Positions 1-7,311 of a stretch of 14,792 bases of DNA are shown one piece after another. The position numbers and the translations under genes are program-made. Position 1 is the first letter of the stretch. Each line of letters starts with the position of its first letter. The stretch is from CBCXVS01 sp965178525 (GTDB taxonomy: Bacteria; Tectomicrobia; Entotheonellia; Entotheonellales; Entotheonellaceae). The notes under the pieces were generated by a model, which ran no database searches, had not been told where the DNA came from, and saw only the letters and a list, made by a program, of their open reading frames with translations. The stretch covers positions 1-14,792 of the forward strand of contig CBCXVS010000200.1 of assembly GCA_965178525.1 (NCBI GenBank). Reading direction: 5' to 3'.

Positions 1-60
1 CTCATGACAAAACCCCCTCATGTGTTGGGTCAACCGTTGACACGACATGCAGTTAGAGCT

Positions 61-1326
61 TCACTTAAGGCCATTCCGGGTTGACCGGTTAAAATATCCT
101 GTAAATGCTGCCGGAAAGAGCCCGAGGAGAAGCGGCGAGAATGCCCCGAGTGCCGAACTTAGGACCGGGCCGGCTGAGGCAGATGTTAACCATAAACCTG
201 CGGTCTCGAGACCATACAACACGTCGGGTAATGGAGCGTTAATACTCCCGTCGGTCTGGACGATGCCAGCCTCTGTTAGCCTTTGGCTCAGAAACTCCTG
301 GCCTGCGGAGAAAGACGCTAACCGTACCCCACTCCACTTCAAGGCTTGCATGAACTCGCTTGTGTTTCCTTTTACCAGCTGAGGCCCGCCCGCTGCTGGC
401 GCCTTGAGTAGTATCCCGACGTAAGTCAAGTTGCGCGTAAACGTAAGGATATTCACCGTACTCGCCAACTCGGTCGCGCTCAGCAGACACGAATAGAGGT
501 ATGGCGCGCTGAACAAAAAAAGCGGCGCACAGATGTACAAAAGGGCCTGGCCGGCCCGGCGTGATCGCAGATCTCGCGCTTGCTTGCGTTTTGCTCTGTA
601 TAACCTCACAAAATACACGATATAGACGATCGCGATGAGGACGGCGAGCCCAACCAGCCAGGATGGCGAGCCAGGAAAATCAGGGCTTTTCTGCAAATTC
701 GAGATAATCACTATGCCGAGCGTGAGGAGGAAAGCGATAGCGCACAGTGGCGCCGGCAGATTACAGAAGAGGGCGCCGATATACCAGCCGATGAGACGCC
801 AGGTATCGAAGCAAAGCAAGTTGAATTGAGGCGCAATCCTGGAGCTATAGGCTCTGAGATGATGCACGGCAAGCGTCTCGTTTTCGCCTTCCATGAAGCC
901 CAGAGGGCAGGGTTGCGTCGGACTCGTTTGAGGCCGCACGCCGAAGGTGGCATTGGAGGTGAGCAGCGCGGTCAGACACGAGCCGATGTAGCCGCCGCCG
1001 GAGACCGTAGACAGGTAGTCAACATATTTCAACAGATCGTAGCGCGACAGCGCTTGCACCACCCCGAGGGATGACGTTGCCGAGCGGAGCCCGTCGTCTG
1101 AAAGAGCCAGGCCGACAAGCCCTGGTTTGGTGGAGGGCTTGGCGTTGGCTTCAATCTCTGTATGTAGGTCCTCGAGTTTCGCCGCAAATTCTTCTTTGGA
1201 TGCGACGTCGGCTGCGTCGGCCGGCTGCCATGCGTCCAGCACGTTTTTCCGCCGAGCAGCAATCTCGTGTAACTCCGCCGGAAAAACCTCCGTCTCAAAC
1301 TGGTCTTGGCCTCGCTGGGCTGCCAT
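61..1326 (-). CDS. Patatin-like phospholipase family membrane protein, probably truncated
   Basis: The 421-residue product resembles bacterial patatin-like proteins that have membrane segments. Residues 72-120 carry the family core: a GLALS-x-x-G-x-R-SAT block (76-84), then YLSTVSGGGYIGS (104-116), where Ser109 would be the nucleophile. Active members hydrolyse acyl esters of lipids with a Ser-Asp dyad. Two things are odd. The usual glycine-rich oxyanion hole reads SDDGLRS, with Asp77 and Asp78 where Gly is expected. The protein also ends at a TGA (61-63) before any DGG-type catalytic Asp, while relatives are usually much longer. Hydrophobic segments lie near 178-211, 222-243, 261-287 and 380-412, with a basic loop at 241-257, so it is probably an inner-membrane protein. 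The start is well supported by GGAGGAGG seven bases upstream (1334-1341). Inference: a degraded or catalytically altered hydrolase. The family call is fairly firm; activity is doubtful. Confidence 0.72.
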   Translation of the reverse strand: MAAQRGQDQFETEVFPAELHEIAARRKNVLDAWQPADAADVASKEEFAAKLEDLHTEIEANAKPSTKPGLVGLALSDDGLRSATSSLGVVQALSRYDLLKYVDYLSTVSGGGYIGSCLTALLTSNATFGVRPQTSPTQPCPLGFMEGENETLAVHHLRAYSSRIAPQFNLLCFDTWRLIGWYIGALFCNLPAPLCAIAFLLTLGIVIISNLQKSPDFPGSPSWLVGLAVLIAIVYIVYFVRLYRAKRKQARDLRSRRAGQALLYICAPLFLFSAPYLYSCLLSATELASTVNILTFTRNLTYVGILLKAPAAGGPQLVKGNTSEFMQALKWSGVRLASFSAGQEFLSQRLTEAGIVQTDGSINAPLPDVLYGLETAGLWLTSASAGPVLSSALGAFSPLLLGLFPAAFTGYFNRSTRNGLK

Positions 1327-1754
1327 CGGCTCGCCTCCTCCGAATGTATGCCTGTCAAGACTTCATTTCGGTAGCACGGTGGAACACTCGTATCACGGGG
1401 ACCCTTCCGGGCCTATACAGCACGCATGCGAACCAGACATCATGATCGATCGCCTCACCTCGAAAAAATAATATCGCTCATGTTGTCCAAGCCCTGAGAG
1501 TAAACGCAGGGCGCATGCGAGTAGCATACAAGTATGGTAGACTGCGATGCAAGTAGAATAGCACCTCTTGGAAAGTTCGGGATGAAATAGGACTCAAACT
1601 CACGCTTCCTCCCCTCCAAAAGACGTAGGTGTACGCGCGGTGTGAAGGTTGCGAGTTGTCGGACTTTGGGGGCTTGGGAAGCCTATTTCGCCTCAGACTT
1701 TGGAGGACTGCTACATCCTGTGATGTCCGTCACATGTACAATCGGAGAGCATCT
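1327..1754. other. Divergent intergenic region, no gene seen
   Basis: This gap separates the minus-strand patatin-like gene from the plus-strand CoA-transferase and should hold promoters for both. I could not find a convincing -35/-10 pair on either strand. A TAGAAT near 1553 is a fair -10 for the plus strand but has no good -35. Open frames crossing the gap show no family resemblance. Confidence 0.5.
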
Positions 1755-3023
1755 ATGGATCGCCCACTCGAGGGGTACCGAATCATCGATTTGGGACAAA
1801 TTTATAATGGGCCGTACTGCACGCTGCTGCTCGCCCTACTTGGCGCGGACGTGATCAAAGTCGAGCCGCTGCAAGGTGAAATCGTCCGGCACCGCGATCC
1901 TGTCAGCCTCATGCCCTATCCCTATCTCATGCTCAACTCGAACAAGAAATCCATCACCCTCAACCTGAAGCACGCACAGGGTAAAGCCATCTTCCAACGC
2001 TTGGTGGAGCAGGGCGATGTCGTGCTCGAAAACTATGCGGTTGGCGTGATGGATCGCCTGGGCTTCGGCTATGATGAACTCCGCAAGATCAATCCCCAGA
2101 TCATTCACGCCTCCTCCAGCGGCTATGGACGAGGGGGGCCATACTCGCACTACTCGGCGATGGACCTCACCGTGCAAGCCGNNNNNNNNNNCGAGGTGGC
2201 GGTCCCCGTACCGGAAGCGGTCGCCGCCGAGTCCGCTCTCGCCGGCAGAGCCGTCGCCGGCGTCATGGCCATCACGGGCTATCCAGAGAGTCCGCCCATC
2301 AAAGCAGGACCGGCGTTTTCCGATTTTACCGCCGGTATTCATCTCTATGCCGCGCTCGTCACGGCCCTACTACGGCGGGAGCGTACCGGGAAGGGATGTA
2401 TGGTCGAGGTGTCGATGCACGATGCCATGTATCCCCCGCTGACGTCCAATCTCGGGTCTTATTACCAAAAAGGGCGCGTGGTGCCACGGACAGCCAATCG
2501 CCATGGCGGTTTGGCGATTGCGCCCTACAATACCTATCCGACCTGTGACGGCTGGATAGCGCTTTTCTGTGTCACCGAAGCGCACTGGAAGATTTTGTGT
2601 GGGGTCATGGAACGGCACGACCTGCTGGAGGAAACGCGCTTTGCCACGAACGCCGTCCGTGCTCAGCACATGGAAGAAGTCGACGCACTCGTCGGCGCGT
2701 GGAGTCAGCGGTTTTCCCGCGACGATCTGACCGCCCAATTGACCGAGGCCGGCGTACCGTGTGGACCAGTCTTCACCCTCGACGAGGTTGCCGATGATCC
2801 CCACCTGAAGCAGCGTCAGATGATCATCGAACTCGATCATCCGGTCAAGGGTCCCGTCAAGGTGATCGGATGTCCCTTGAAATTTTATAGTGAAGATGGC
2901 GCCTTAGAAATTGACGTGCTCCCAGCCCCAAGTATTGGCCAACACAACGACGAGATCTATACATCACTATTGGACTATAGCCATGCTGATCTCGACCGGT
3001 TCCGGGCAGAAGGCGTCATTTAG
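1755..3023 (+). CDS. CaiB/BaiF family III CoA-transferase (gap-interrupted)
   Basis: Family III CoA-transferases move CoA from an acyl-CoA donor to a carboxylic acid through an aspartyl-CoA intermediate in the cytoplasm. The N-terminus (MDRPLEGYRIIDLGQ, GPYCTLLLALLGADVIKVEP at about 19-38) is typical. Residues 60-72 (LNSNKKSITLNLK) and 88-94 (DVVLENY) are family hallmarks. Asp137 in the SAMDLTVQA motif is the expected catalytic residue. A start at 1755 is chosen over the GTG at 1629 because homology begins here and GGAGAG lies five bases upstream. The core is broken directly after Ala142 by 10 Ns and about 60 GC-rich bases encoding EVAVPVPEAVAAESALAGRA. The fold then resumes at AGVMAITGYPESPP. 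Relatives run straight from QA to this GVM-x-TG segment, so the insert is probably an assembly fault, although frame happens to be kept. The gene converges on the liv operon end with 30 bp between stops. The substrate is unknown; the neighbouring ligase suggests a shared acyl-CoA pathway. Confidence 0.88.
   Translation: MDRPLEGYRIIDLGQIYNGPYCTLLLALLGADVIKVEPLQGEIVRHRDPVSLMPYPYLMLNSNKKSITLNLKHAQGKAIFQRLVEQGDVVLENYAVGVMDRLGFGYDELRKINPQIIHASSSGYGRGGPYSHYSAMDLTVQAXXXXEVAVPVPEAVAAESALAGRAVAGVMAITGYPESPPIKAGPAFSDFTAGIHLYAALVTALLRRERTGKGCMVEVSMHDAMYPPLTSNLGSYYQKGRVVPRTANRHGGLAIAPYNTYPTCDGWIALFCVTEAHWKILCGVMERHDLLEETRFATNAVRAQHMEEVDALVGAWSQRFSRDDLTAQLTEAGVPCGPVFTLDEVADDPHLKQRQMIIELDHPVKGPVKVIGCPLKFYSEDGALEIDVLPAPSIGQHNDEIYTSLLDYSHADLDRFRAEGVI
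2182..2252. other. Scaffold gap (10 Ns) with adjoining foreign-looking stretch
   Basis: Ten Ns occupy 2182-2191. About 60 bases after them (2192 to about 2252) are much richer in GC than the rest of the gene and encode an Ala/Val/Pro-rich peptide with no counterpart in CaiB-type proteins. The right boundary is approximate. The most likely cause is contig-end or scaffolding error. Confidence 0.7.
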
Positions 3024-3026
3024 CCA

Positions 3027-3054
3027 TTTGGAGCTAATAGCTAATAGCTTTTTT
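3027..3054. repeat. AGCT heptad repeat, short copy, between convergent stops
   Basis: After a TTTGG flank come two AGCTAAT heptads (3032-3045) and a final AGCTTTT, extending to a run of six T (3049-3054). It fills the gap between the CoA-transferase stop and the livF stop. On the plus strand AGCTA and TAGCT arms can pair just before the T run, so it could serve as a weak intrinsic terminator for the CoA-transferase. The stem is short and AT-rich, so this role is tentative. The same flank and unit type recur at 7221. Confidence 0.6.
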
Positions 3055-3848
3055 CAAGACAACCACCGCTTGCGCCGCCGGTAGTGCTTCACGTCGCGGT
3101 AACTCTTGCGCGCGCCGCCCTCCGAGAGCCCTAAGTAAAACTCCTTGATATCCTCATTGTTGCGCAGGGTCTCGGCCTCTTCATCCAGGACGATACGACC
3201 ATTTTCCATGATGTAGCCATGGTGGGCAATCGTCAGCGCCATGGCCGCGTTCTGCTCCACCAGCAACACGGTCACATCCTCCTCTTGATTCAGCCGCTGC
3301 ACAATTTCGAAAATTTCTTCCACCAGCATCGGCGCCAGCCCCAGGGAGGGTTCATCCAAAAGCATGACCTTCGGACGCGACATGAGCCCGCGGCCAATGG
3401 CCAGCATCTGTTGCTCTCCCCCCGATAAGTAGCCGGCCCGGATACCCTTGCGCTCAGCCAGGCGCGGGAAGTACTCGTAGACCAGCTCGATGTCCCGGCC
3501 GATCCGACTTTTATCCCGCTGCGTATGCGCGCCAGCGATGAGGTTCTCCTCCGCCGTAAGGAGCTGAAAGGTGCGGCGGCCCTCCATCACCTGCGCAATA
3601 CCCCGCTTCACAATGTCTCCGGGTTCGCGGTGATCGACGCGGAGCCCGTCGAGTTCAATCGACCCCGCTGTCACCTCACCGCGCTCGGGAGTCAAAATAC
3701 CCGAGATCGCCTTGAGCGTCGTACTCTTGCCAGCCCCATTGGAGCCCAGGAGGGCCACGATCTGTCCCTGCTCGACCTCCAAAGACACCCCGCGCAGTAC
3801 CAAGATGGTGCGATCGTACACCACTTCGACATTGTTCAGCTTCAGCAT
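3054..3848 (-). CDS. livF: Branched-chain amino acid-type ABC transporter ATPase LivF
   Basis: This is the second ATP-binding subunit of a HAAT-family importer, working at the cytoplasmic face with LivG to power LivH/LivM. In order: Walker A GSNGAGKS (35-42), the LivF-typical QVMEGRRTF segment (86-94), signature LSGGEQQ (141-147), Walker B VMLLDEP (161-167, Glu166 catalytic) and LLVEQN switch region (195-200). At 264 residues it is longer than the usual 235-240. The excess is a C-terminal tail rich in Arg, Lys and Tyr (about 247-264), a form that I recall from LivF copies encoded next to acyl-CoA ligases. The start is supported by GGGAG a few bases upstream. It is the last gene of the operon, separated from the binding-protein gene by 126 bases with no clear signal. 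Confidence 0.93.
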   Translation of the reverse strand: MLKLNNVEVVYDRTILVLRGVSLEVEQGQIVALLGSNGAGKSTTLKAISGILTPERGEVTAGSIELDGLRVDHREPGDIVKRGIAQVMEGRRTFQLLTAEENLIAGAHTQRDKSRIGRDIELVYEYFPRLAERKGIRAGYLSGGEQQMLAIGRGLMSRPKVMLLDEPSLGLAPMLVEEIFEIVQRLNQEEDVTVLLVEQNAAMALTIAHHGYIMENGRIVLDEEAETLRNNEDIKEFYLGLSEGGARKSYRDVKHYRRRKRWLS

Positions 3849-3974
3849 AGCGCTCCCGGCCCTCCCCTCCTGCTCTCACGCGTACACACCGGCAGAAGTC
3901 CGTCACCGGTTTGAACGCCGCAAGCCGAACCCTATCAGAGCGATCAACCGACGAACCATTTGCCGTACGCCGTA

Positions 3975-5210
3975 CTAGCCCTTCTGTGCGGCCTTCTTGA
4001 GTTCATCGATCACCACGTCACGATAGCCTTGGAACCACTCCGTGTAGGGCACAAACTCCTCCCCTTTGGTCTGGTAGATTCGGACCCAGCCGCCGCCCTC
4101 GTGATCCTGTGGCGTCACCGTCATGGGCGGCAGAAATCCACCCAGGGTGTAATCCTTAATCATCTCATAGGCCTTTTTCACCTTCTCGCCGGTCACCGGC
4201 AAGCCGAAATTCTCAATGGCCAGCCGTACGCCTTCAACGATGATCGAGGTCATGAACACACCGCGATTGTAGTACACCTGCCCGACGATATCGGGAACCT
4301 CTTTCCCTTCGTCCTGATACATCTGGATGATGTCTTGGATTACCGGGAAGTCACGGCCGACACCCGCGAACTGCATGCCCAGATAGCCTTGGGCTTTATC
4401 CCAACCCCCAGCCGAAAGCATGTCCTGCTCACCGGCTCCCCACACGAGACTCACAATCTTGTCGAGGGGATAGCCGTTTTTCCGGAACTCCTTAATCGCA
4501 ATACCGGGCGACTTAGCGAAGAGATGCGACACCACCCAGTCCGCTCGGAAACGGCGGGCAATGTCCGAGACGGCCGTCGACATTTCGACGCCGGGCGGTG
4601 GGACGGCAAATTCGCGGCACTTGTACCCTTCTAGTTCGCAAACGCGCCGCACGATCGGTAGCGGTTCACGTCCCGCTGGATTGTCGTAGTAAATATAGGC
4701 AATCTTGCTGCCTTTCTTTGCCCCCTTATCCTTGACGAACTTCATCGCCGCACCACCCTGAGACCAGTAGGATGCCGCCATGGGGAAAATATACGGGAAG
4801 CGCTCGCCATCGGCCGCATCCGCGCGGCCAAAGCCCGGCGTGAGACCCGGAATTTTGTCTTCCATGTGCCGCTGGGTCAGGGCATAGACAATGGGTGTGC
4901 CATAATCCATGGTCGCCACCCCGCCAGCCCGTTTGATGCGCTCATACGCTTCCACGCCCCGGTCCACCTTGTAGGCGTGCTCCACCTCCATCACTTTGAG
5001 CGTATGTTCCCCAAGGACTTTTTTCTTGTTCGCGAGCCTGACATAATCACCCATGCCGGGACAGATAATCGTGCCCACGAACTTGGTCGGGCCGGTGCGG
5101 TCGCATTGCCAGCCAATGACAATCTCATCCGCCAACACTGGCATGGCCCCGGCGAAGCCCACAATGAGTGCGAAGACGAGCAAACTGAGCAATCCTGTCC
5201 GGATCCGCAT
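3975..5210 (-). CDS. Periplasmic branched-chain amino acid-type substrate-binding protein (LivK-like)
   Basis: A 411-residue type I periplasmic-binding-fold protein that should capture the ligand and deliver it to LivH/LivM. The N-terminus is a clear Sec signal peptide: Arg2/Arg4, a hydrophobic core at about 7-22, and a likely cut after VLA at 27. No lipobox Cys is present, so the mature protein should be soluble in the periplasm. The mature chain opens with EIVIGWQCDRTGPTKFVG, typical of Peripla_BP_6 proteins. Later segments such as KGSKIAYIYYDNPAGRE and SDIARRFRADWVV fit the hinge and second lobe. This branch, about 380 mature residues, is larger than E. coli LivJ/LivK (about 345) and often serves non-amino-acid carboxylates, so the ligand stays open. 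AGGAGG lies a few bases before the ATG, the best ribosome-binding site in the operon, which fits the high level such proteins need. Confidence 0.9.
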   Translation of the reverse strand: MRIRTGLLSLLVFALIVGFAGAMPVLADEIVIGWQCDRTGPTKFVGTIICPGMGDYVRLANKKKVLGEHTLKVMEVEHAYKVDRGVEAYERIKRAGGVATMDYGTPIVYALTQRHMEDKIPGLTPGFGRADAADGERFPYIFPMAASYWSQGGAAMKFVKDKGAKKGSKIAYIYYDNPAGREPLPIVRRVCELEGYKCREFAVPPPGVEMSTAVSDIARRFRADWVVSHLFAKSPGIAIKEFRKNGYPLDKIVSLVWGAGEQDMLSAGGWDKAQGYLGMQFAGVGRDFPVIQDIIQMYQDEGKEVPDIVGQVYYNRGVFMTSIIVEGVRLAIENFGLPVTGEKVKKAYEMIKDYTLGGFLPPMTVTPQDHEGGGWVRIYQTKGEEFVPYTEWFQGYRDVVIDELKKAAQKG

Positions 5211-5252
5211 AAAACCTCCTGATTATTATTGGTTAGACCAGACCATGCCCTT

Positions 5253-6323
5253 TCAGTACGAATAGGGCCACAAGCGGAAATACCGCTTAACGTGCTCCCA
5301 CAGCCGCGCCAGCCCTTCCGGCTCGACGGTGAGAAAGAAAATGATGAGGGCGCCGAACAACAAGAGTTCGAAATTGGCTAGAAAGTTGGCCACGCTCTCG
5401 TAGGGGACGCCAAAGATACCCTCGGAAATATTGACCACAACCAAACTGAGGGCAATAGGAAACAACTTGATGAAGATGGCGCCAAAGACGGCGCCAATCA
5501 CACTCCCGAGGCCGCCAATAATGATCATGGCGAGATACTCGATCGAGGTGATCAAGATGAACTGCTCGTAGTTGGCAATGCGCAGATAGTACGTCCAGAG
5601 CGCCCCGGCCACCCCAGCGTAAAACGAACTCACGGCAAAGGCCAGAAGTTTATACTTGAAGAGGTTGACGCCGATGATTTCCGCTGCGATGTCGCGATCC
5701 CGGATGGCGATAAAGGCGCGCCCCACGCGGGAGCGCACCAGATTCTGCGCCGCGAAGAAGCCAAGCAGGAACACCGCCAAGACCAAATAGTAACGCCGAA
5801 ACTCGTTGTTGAACACAAAGCCGAACAACTCGGGGTTTTTGACAAAGATCGTATCCTTGGGCAGGATGTGGATGATGACCCACTCGATAATAAACTGCGC
5901 CGCCAAGGTCGCAATCGCCAGGTACAATCCCTTGATGCGGAGTGACGGAAGGCCAAACAGCGTTCCCACCACCATGGTGGTGACGCCAGCAGCGAGAATG
6001 CCCACGAAGAAGGGCATGGTTTCGTAACGGTTCGAGAGAATCGCGGCCGTGTAAGCGCCCACCATCATAAACGCGCCGTGGCCAATCGAGATCTGCCCCG
6101 TTAATCCCACCAGGATATTCAAGCCAATCGCCCCAACCCCGGCCAGGGCAATGGTGGTCACAATGCTCATCAGATGGTCGTTGTCGGCGAGCATCAACGG
6201 CACCGGCAGGAGCACCAACAAGGCCACGAGCACCCACGCGGTATTTTTCGCCAGCGGTAAGGTGTAGAGGGCCATATCGCCCTCATAGGTCGTCTGAAAC
6301 ACGCCTGACTCTCGATTGATCAT
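5253..6323 (-). CDS. livM: ABC transporter permease LivM
   Basis: One of two membrane subunits of the importer. The 356-residue product has many hydrophobic segments, from about 28-46 through 315-333. It carries the LivM signature GLTGQISIGHGAFMMVGAYTAA-like block at about 73-94 and a cytoplasmic coupling loop, RAFIAIRDRDIAAEIIGVN, at 202-220. The open frame extends upstream to 6593, but that part overlaps livH in another frame and is Arg/Gly-rich with no resemblance to permeases, so it is rejected. The chosen ATG at 6323 starts two bases after the livH stop, which implies translational coupling. A second candidate ATG at 6275 (MALYTLPL, with GAGGG four bases upstream) would drop 16 residues. 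The C-terminus ends in a basic amphipathic stretch on the cytoplasmic side. Confidence 0.9.
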   Translation of the reverse strand: MINRESGVFQTTYEGDMALYTLPLAKNTAWVLVALLVLLPVPLMLADNDHLMSIVTTIALAGVGAIGLNILVGLTGQISIGHGAFMMVGAYTAAILSNRYETMPFFVGILAAGVTTMVVGTLFGLPSLRIKGLYLAIATLAAQFIIEWVIIHILPKDTIFVKNPELFGFVFNNEFRRYYLVLAVFLLGFFAAQNLVRSRVGRAFIAIRDRDIAAEIIGVNLFKYKLLAFAVSSFYAGVAGALWTYYLRIANYEQFILITSIEYLAMIIIGGLGSVIGAVFGAIFIKLFPIALSLVVVNISEGIFGVPYESVANFLANFELLLFGALIIFFLTVEPEGLARLWEHVKRYFRLWPYSY

Positions 6324-6325
6324 CT

Positions 6326-7210
6326 TTACACTCGCTCGATCGTTTCGTGTCCGAAAAAGCCGTACGGACGCACACATAGCATCAAAATCATCAGCACATA
6401 CGGAATGAAATCCTTCGTCCCCCCGCCCACCAGGGGATCGAGATAACCCGCCGCGACACTCTCGATGATCCCCAACAGCAACCCCCCGATGATGGCGCCG
6501 CCAATGCTTTCCAAGCCGCCGAGGATCACCACCGGAAAGACTTTGAGCCCGATCAGGGCCAGGAACGTATCGACGCCATTCTGATTGCCCCAAATAATGC
6601 CGCCGGCCGCCGCGGCCAGGCCGGCAATCGCCCAGGACAAGGCAAACACGCGTGGCACCTTGATCCCCACCACCATGGACGCCTGCTGATCATCCGCCAC
6701 CGCCCGCATGGCCACGCCAAGCCGGCTGCGGGTAAAAAAGAGGCCAAACGCAATCAAGAAGCCAATAGCGATCACCGCCGCCAGGAGATTGATCGGAGAC
6801 AGGAGCACCGGTCCGATGATGTAGGGGAGATCCGGCACCGGCAGGTCCAGCTTGCGCGTTTCCGCGCCCCACAAAATCGTCACAAAGCCCTGCAACACAA
6901 AGCTCAACCCAATGGTGACCATGATCACCGAGACCACCGGCTGCCCCACCATCGGGCGCAGAATGCCACGCTCCAGGAGAAAACCCAAGATGATCATCCC
7001 AACGCAGAGGATGAGAATGGACAGCCCGATCGGCAGCCCTTTGGTCCCCAGCAGAACGGCAGCGCCATATCCGGCAAACATGACTAGGTCGCCCTGGGCA
7101 AAGTTGATCACGCTGGTGGCCTTGTAGATCAGGACAAAGCCGAGCGCCACCAACGAATACATGAGACCAACGAGCAGTCCGTTGGTGATCAAATCCAAGA
7201 AAAACTCCAT
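6326..7210 (-). CDS. livH: ABC transporter permease LivH
   Basis: The partner permease of LivM: 294 residues, the normal family length. Residues 10-30 form the first membrane segment, followed by the diagnostic SVINFAQGDLVMFAGY (33-48). A cytoplasmic loop with GVAMRAVADDQQASMVVGI (165-183) should touch the ATPases. The late GLKVFPVVILGGLESIGGAIIGG block (221-243) is also family-typical. AGAGG lies about six bases before the ATG. Upstream, between this gene and the ligase, sits a 99-base gap made largely of AGCT heptad repeats, which may affect how much of this half of the operon is expressed. Confidence 0.93.
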   Translation of the reverse strand: MEFFLDLITNGLLVGLMYSLVALGFVLIYKATSVINFAQGDLVMFAGYGAAVLLGTKGLPIGLSILILCVGMIILGFLLERGILRPMVGQPVVSVIMVTIGLSFVLQGFVTILWGAETRKLDLPVPDLPYIIGPVLLSPINLLAAVIAIGFLIAFGLFFTRSRLGVAMRAVADDQQASMVVGIKVPRVFALSWAIAGLAAAAGGIIWGNQNGVDTFLALIGLKVFPVVILGGLESIGGAIIGGLLLGIIESVAAGYLDPLVGGGTKDFIPYVLMILMLCVRPYGFFGHETIERV

Positions 7211-7220
7211 GAATGCCTCT

Positions 7221-7311
7221 TTTGGAGCTGTTAGCTATAAGCTGTTAGCTGTTAGCCAGAAAACAAAAAAGCTTATAGCTTATAGCTTATAGCTTATAGC
7301 TTATAGCTTTT
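7221..7311. repeat. Two AGCT heptad arrays with complementary units, between ligase and livH
   Basis: On the plus strand a TTTGG flank leads into AGCTGTT, AGCTATA, AGCTGTT, AGCTGTT (7226-7253). After an A-rich spacer come five perfect AGCTTAT units (7270-7304) and a closing AGCTTTT (7305-7311), which overlaps two bases of the ligase stop codon (7310-7312). The 11 bases at 7233-7243 are the exact reverse complement of 7270-7280, so the two arrays can fold together as RNA or cruciform. In the direction of transcription a short AAGCT-ATA-AGCTT hairpin is followed by a run of T (from 7270 downwards), like a weak attenuator. The array lies inside the operon and just upstream of the livH ribosome-binding site. 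Confidence 0.8.

Noticed and set aside
1353..1358. Perfect minus-strand TTGACA upstream of the patatin-like gene
   Set aside because: It is so close to the start codon that the -10 would fall at the ribosome-binding site or in the gene, and no -10-like sequence is there.
1071..1471. Plus-strand open frames opposite the start of the patatin-like gene
   Set aside because: No family resemblance, and they overlap a well-supported start with a GGAGGAGG site on the other strand.
1629..1754. Longer N-terminus for the CoA-transferase from a GTG
   Set aside because: The 42 extra residues do not resemble the family. The ATG at 1755 has a good ribosome-binding site and the conserved MDRPLEG start.
6324..6593. 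N-terminal extension of the livM frame by 90 residues
   Set aside because: It overlaps the end of livH in another frame, is Arg/Gly-rich and lacks permease features. A start at 6323 gives a normal LivM length and sits two bases after the livH stop.
7270..7311. Heptad array as a CRISPR or iteron origin
   Set aside because: Units are 7 bases with no spacers and no cas or rep genes nearby. The setting is inside a metabolic operon.
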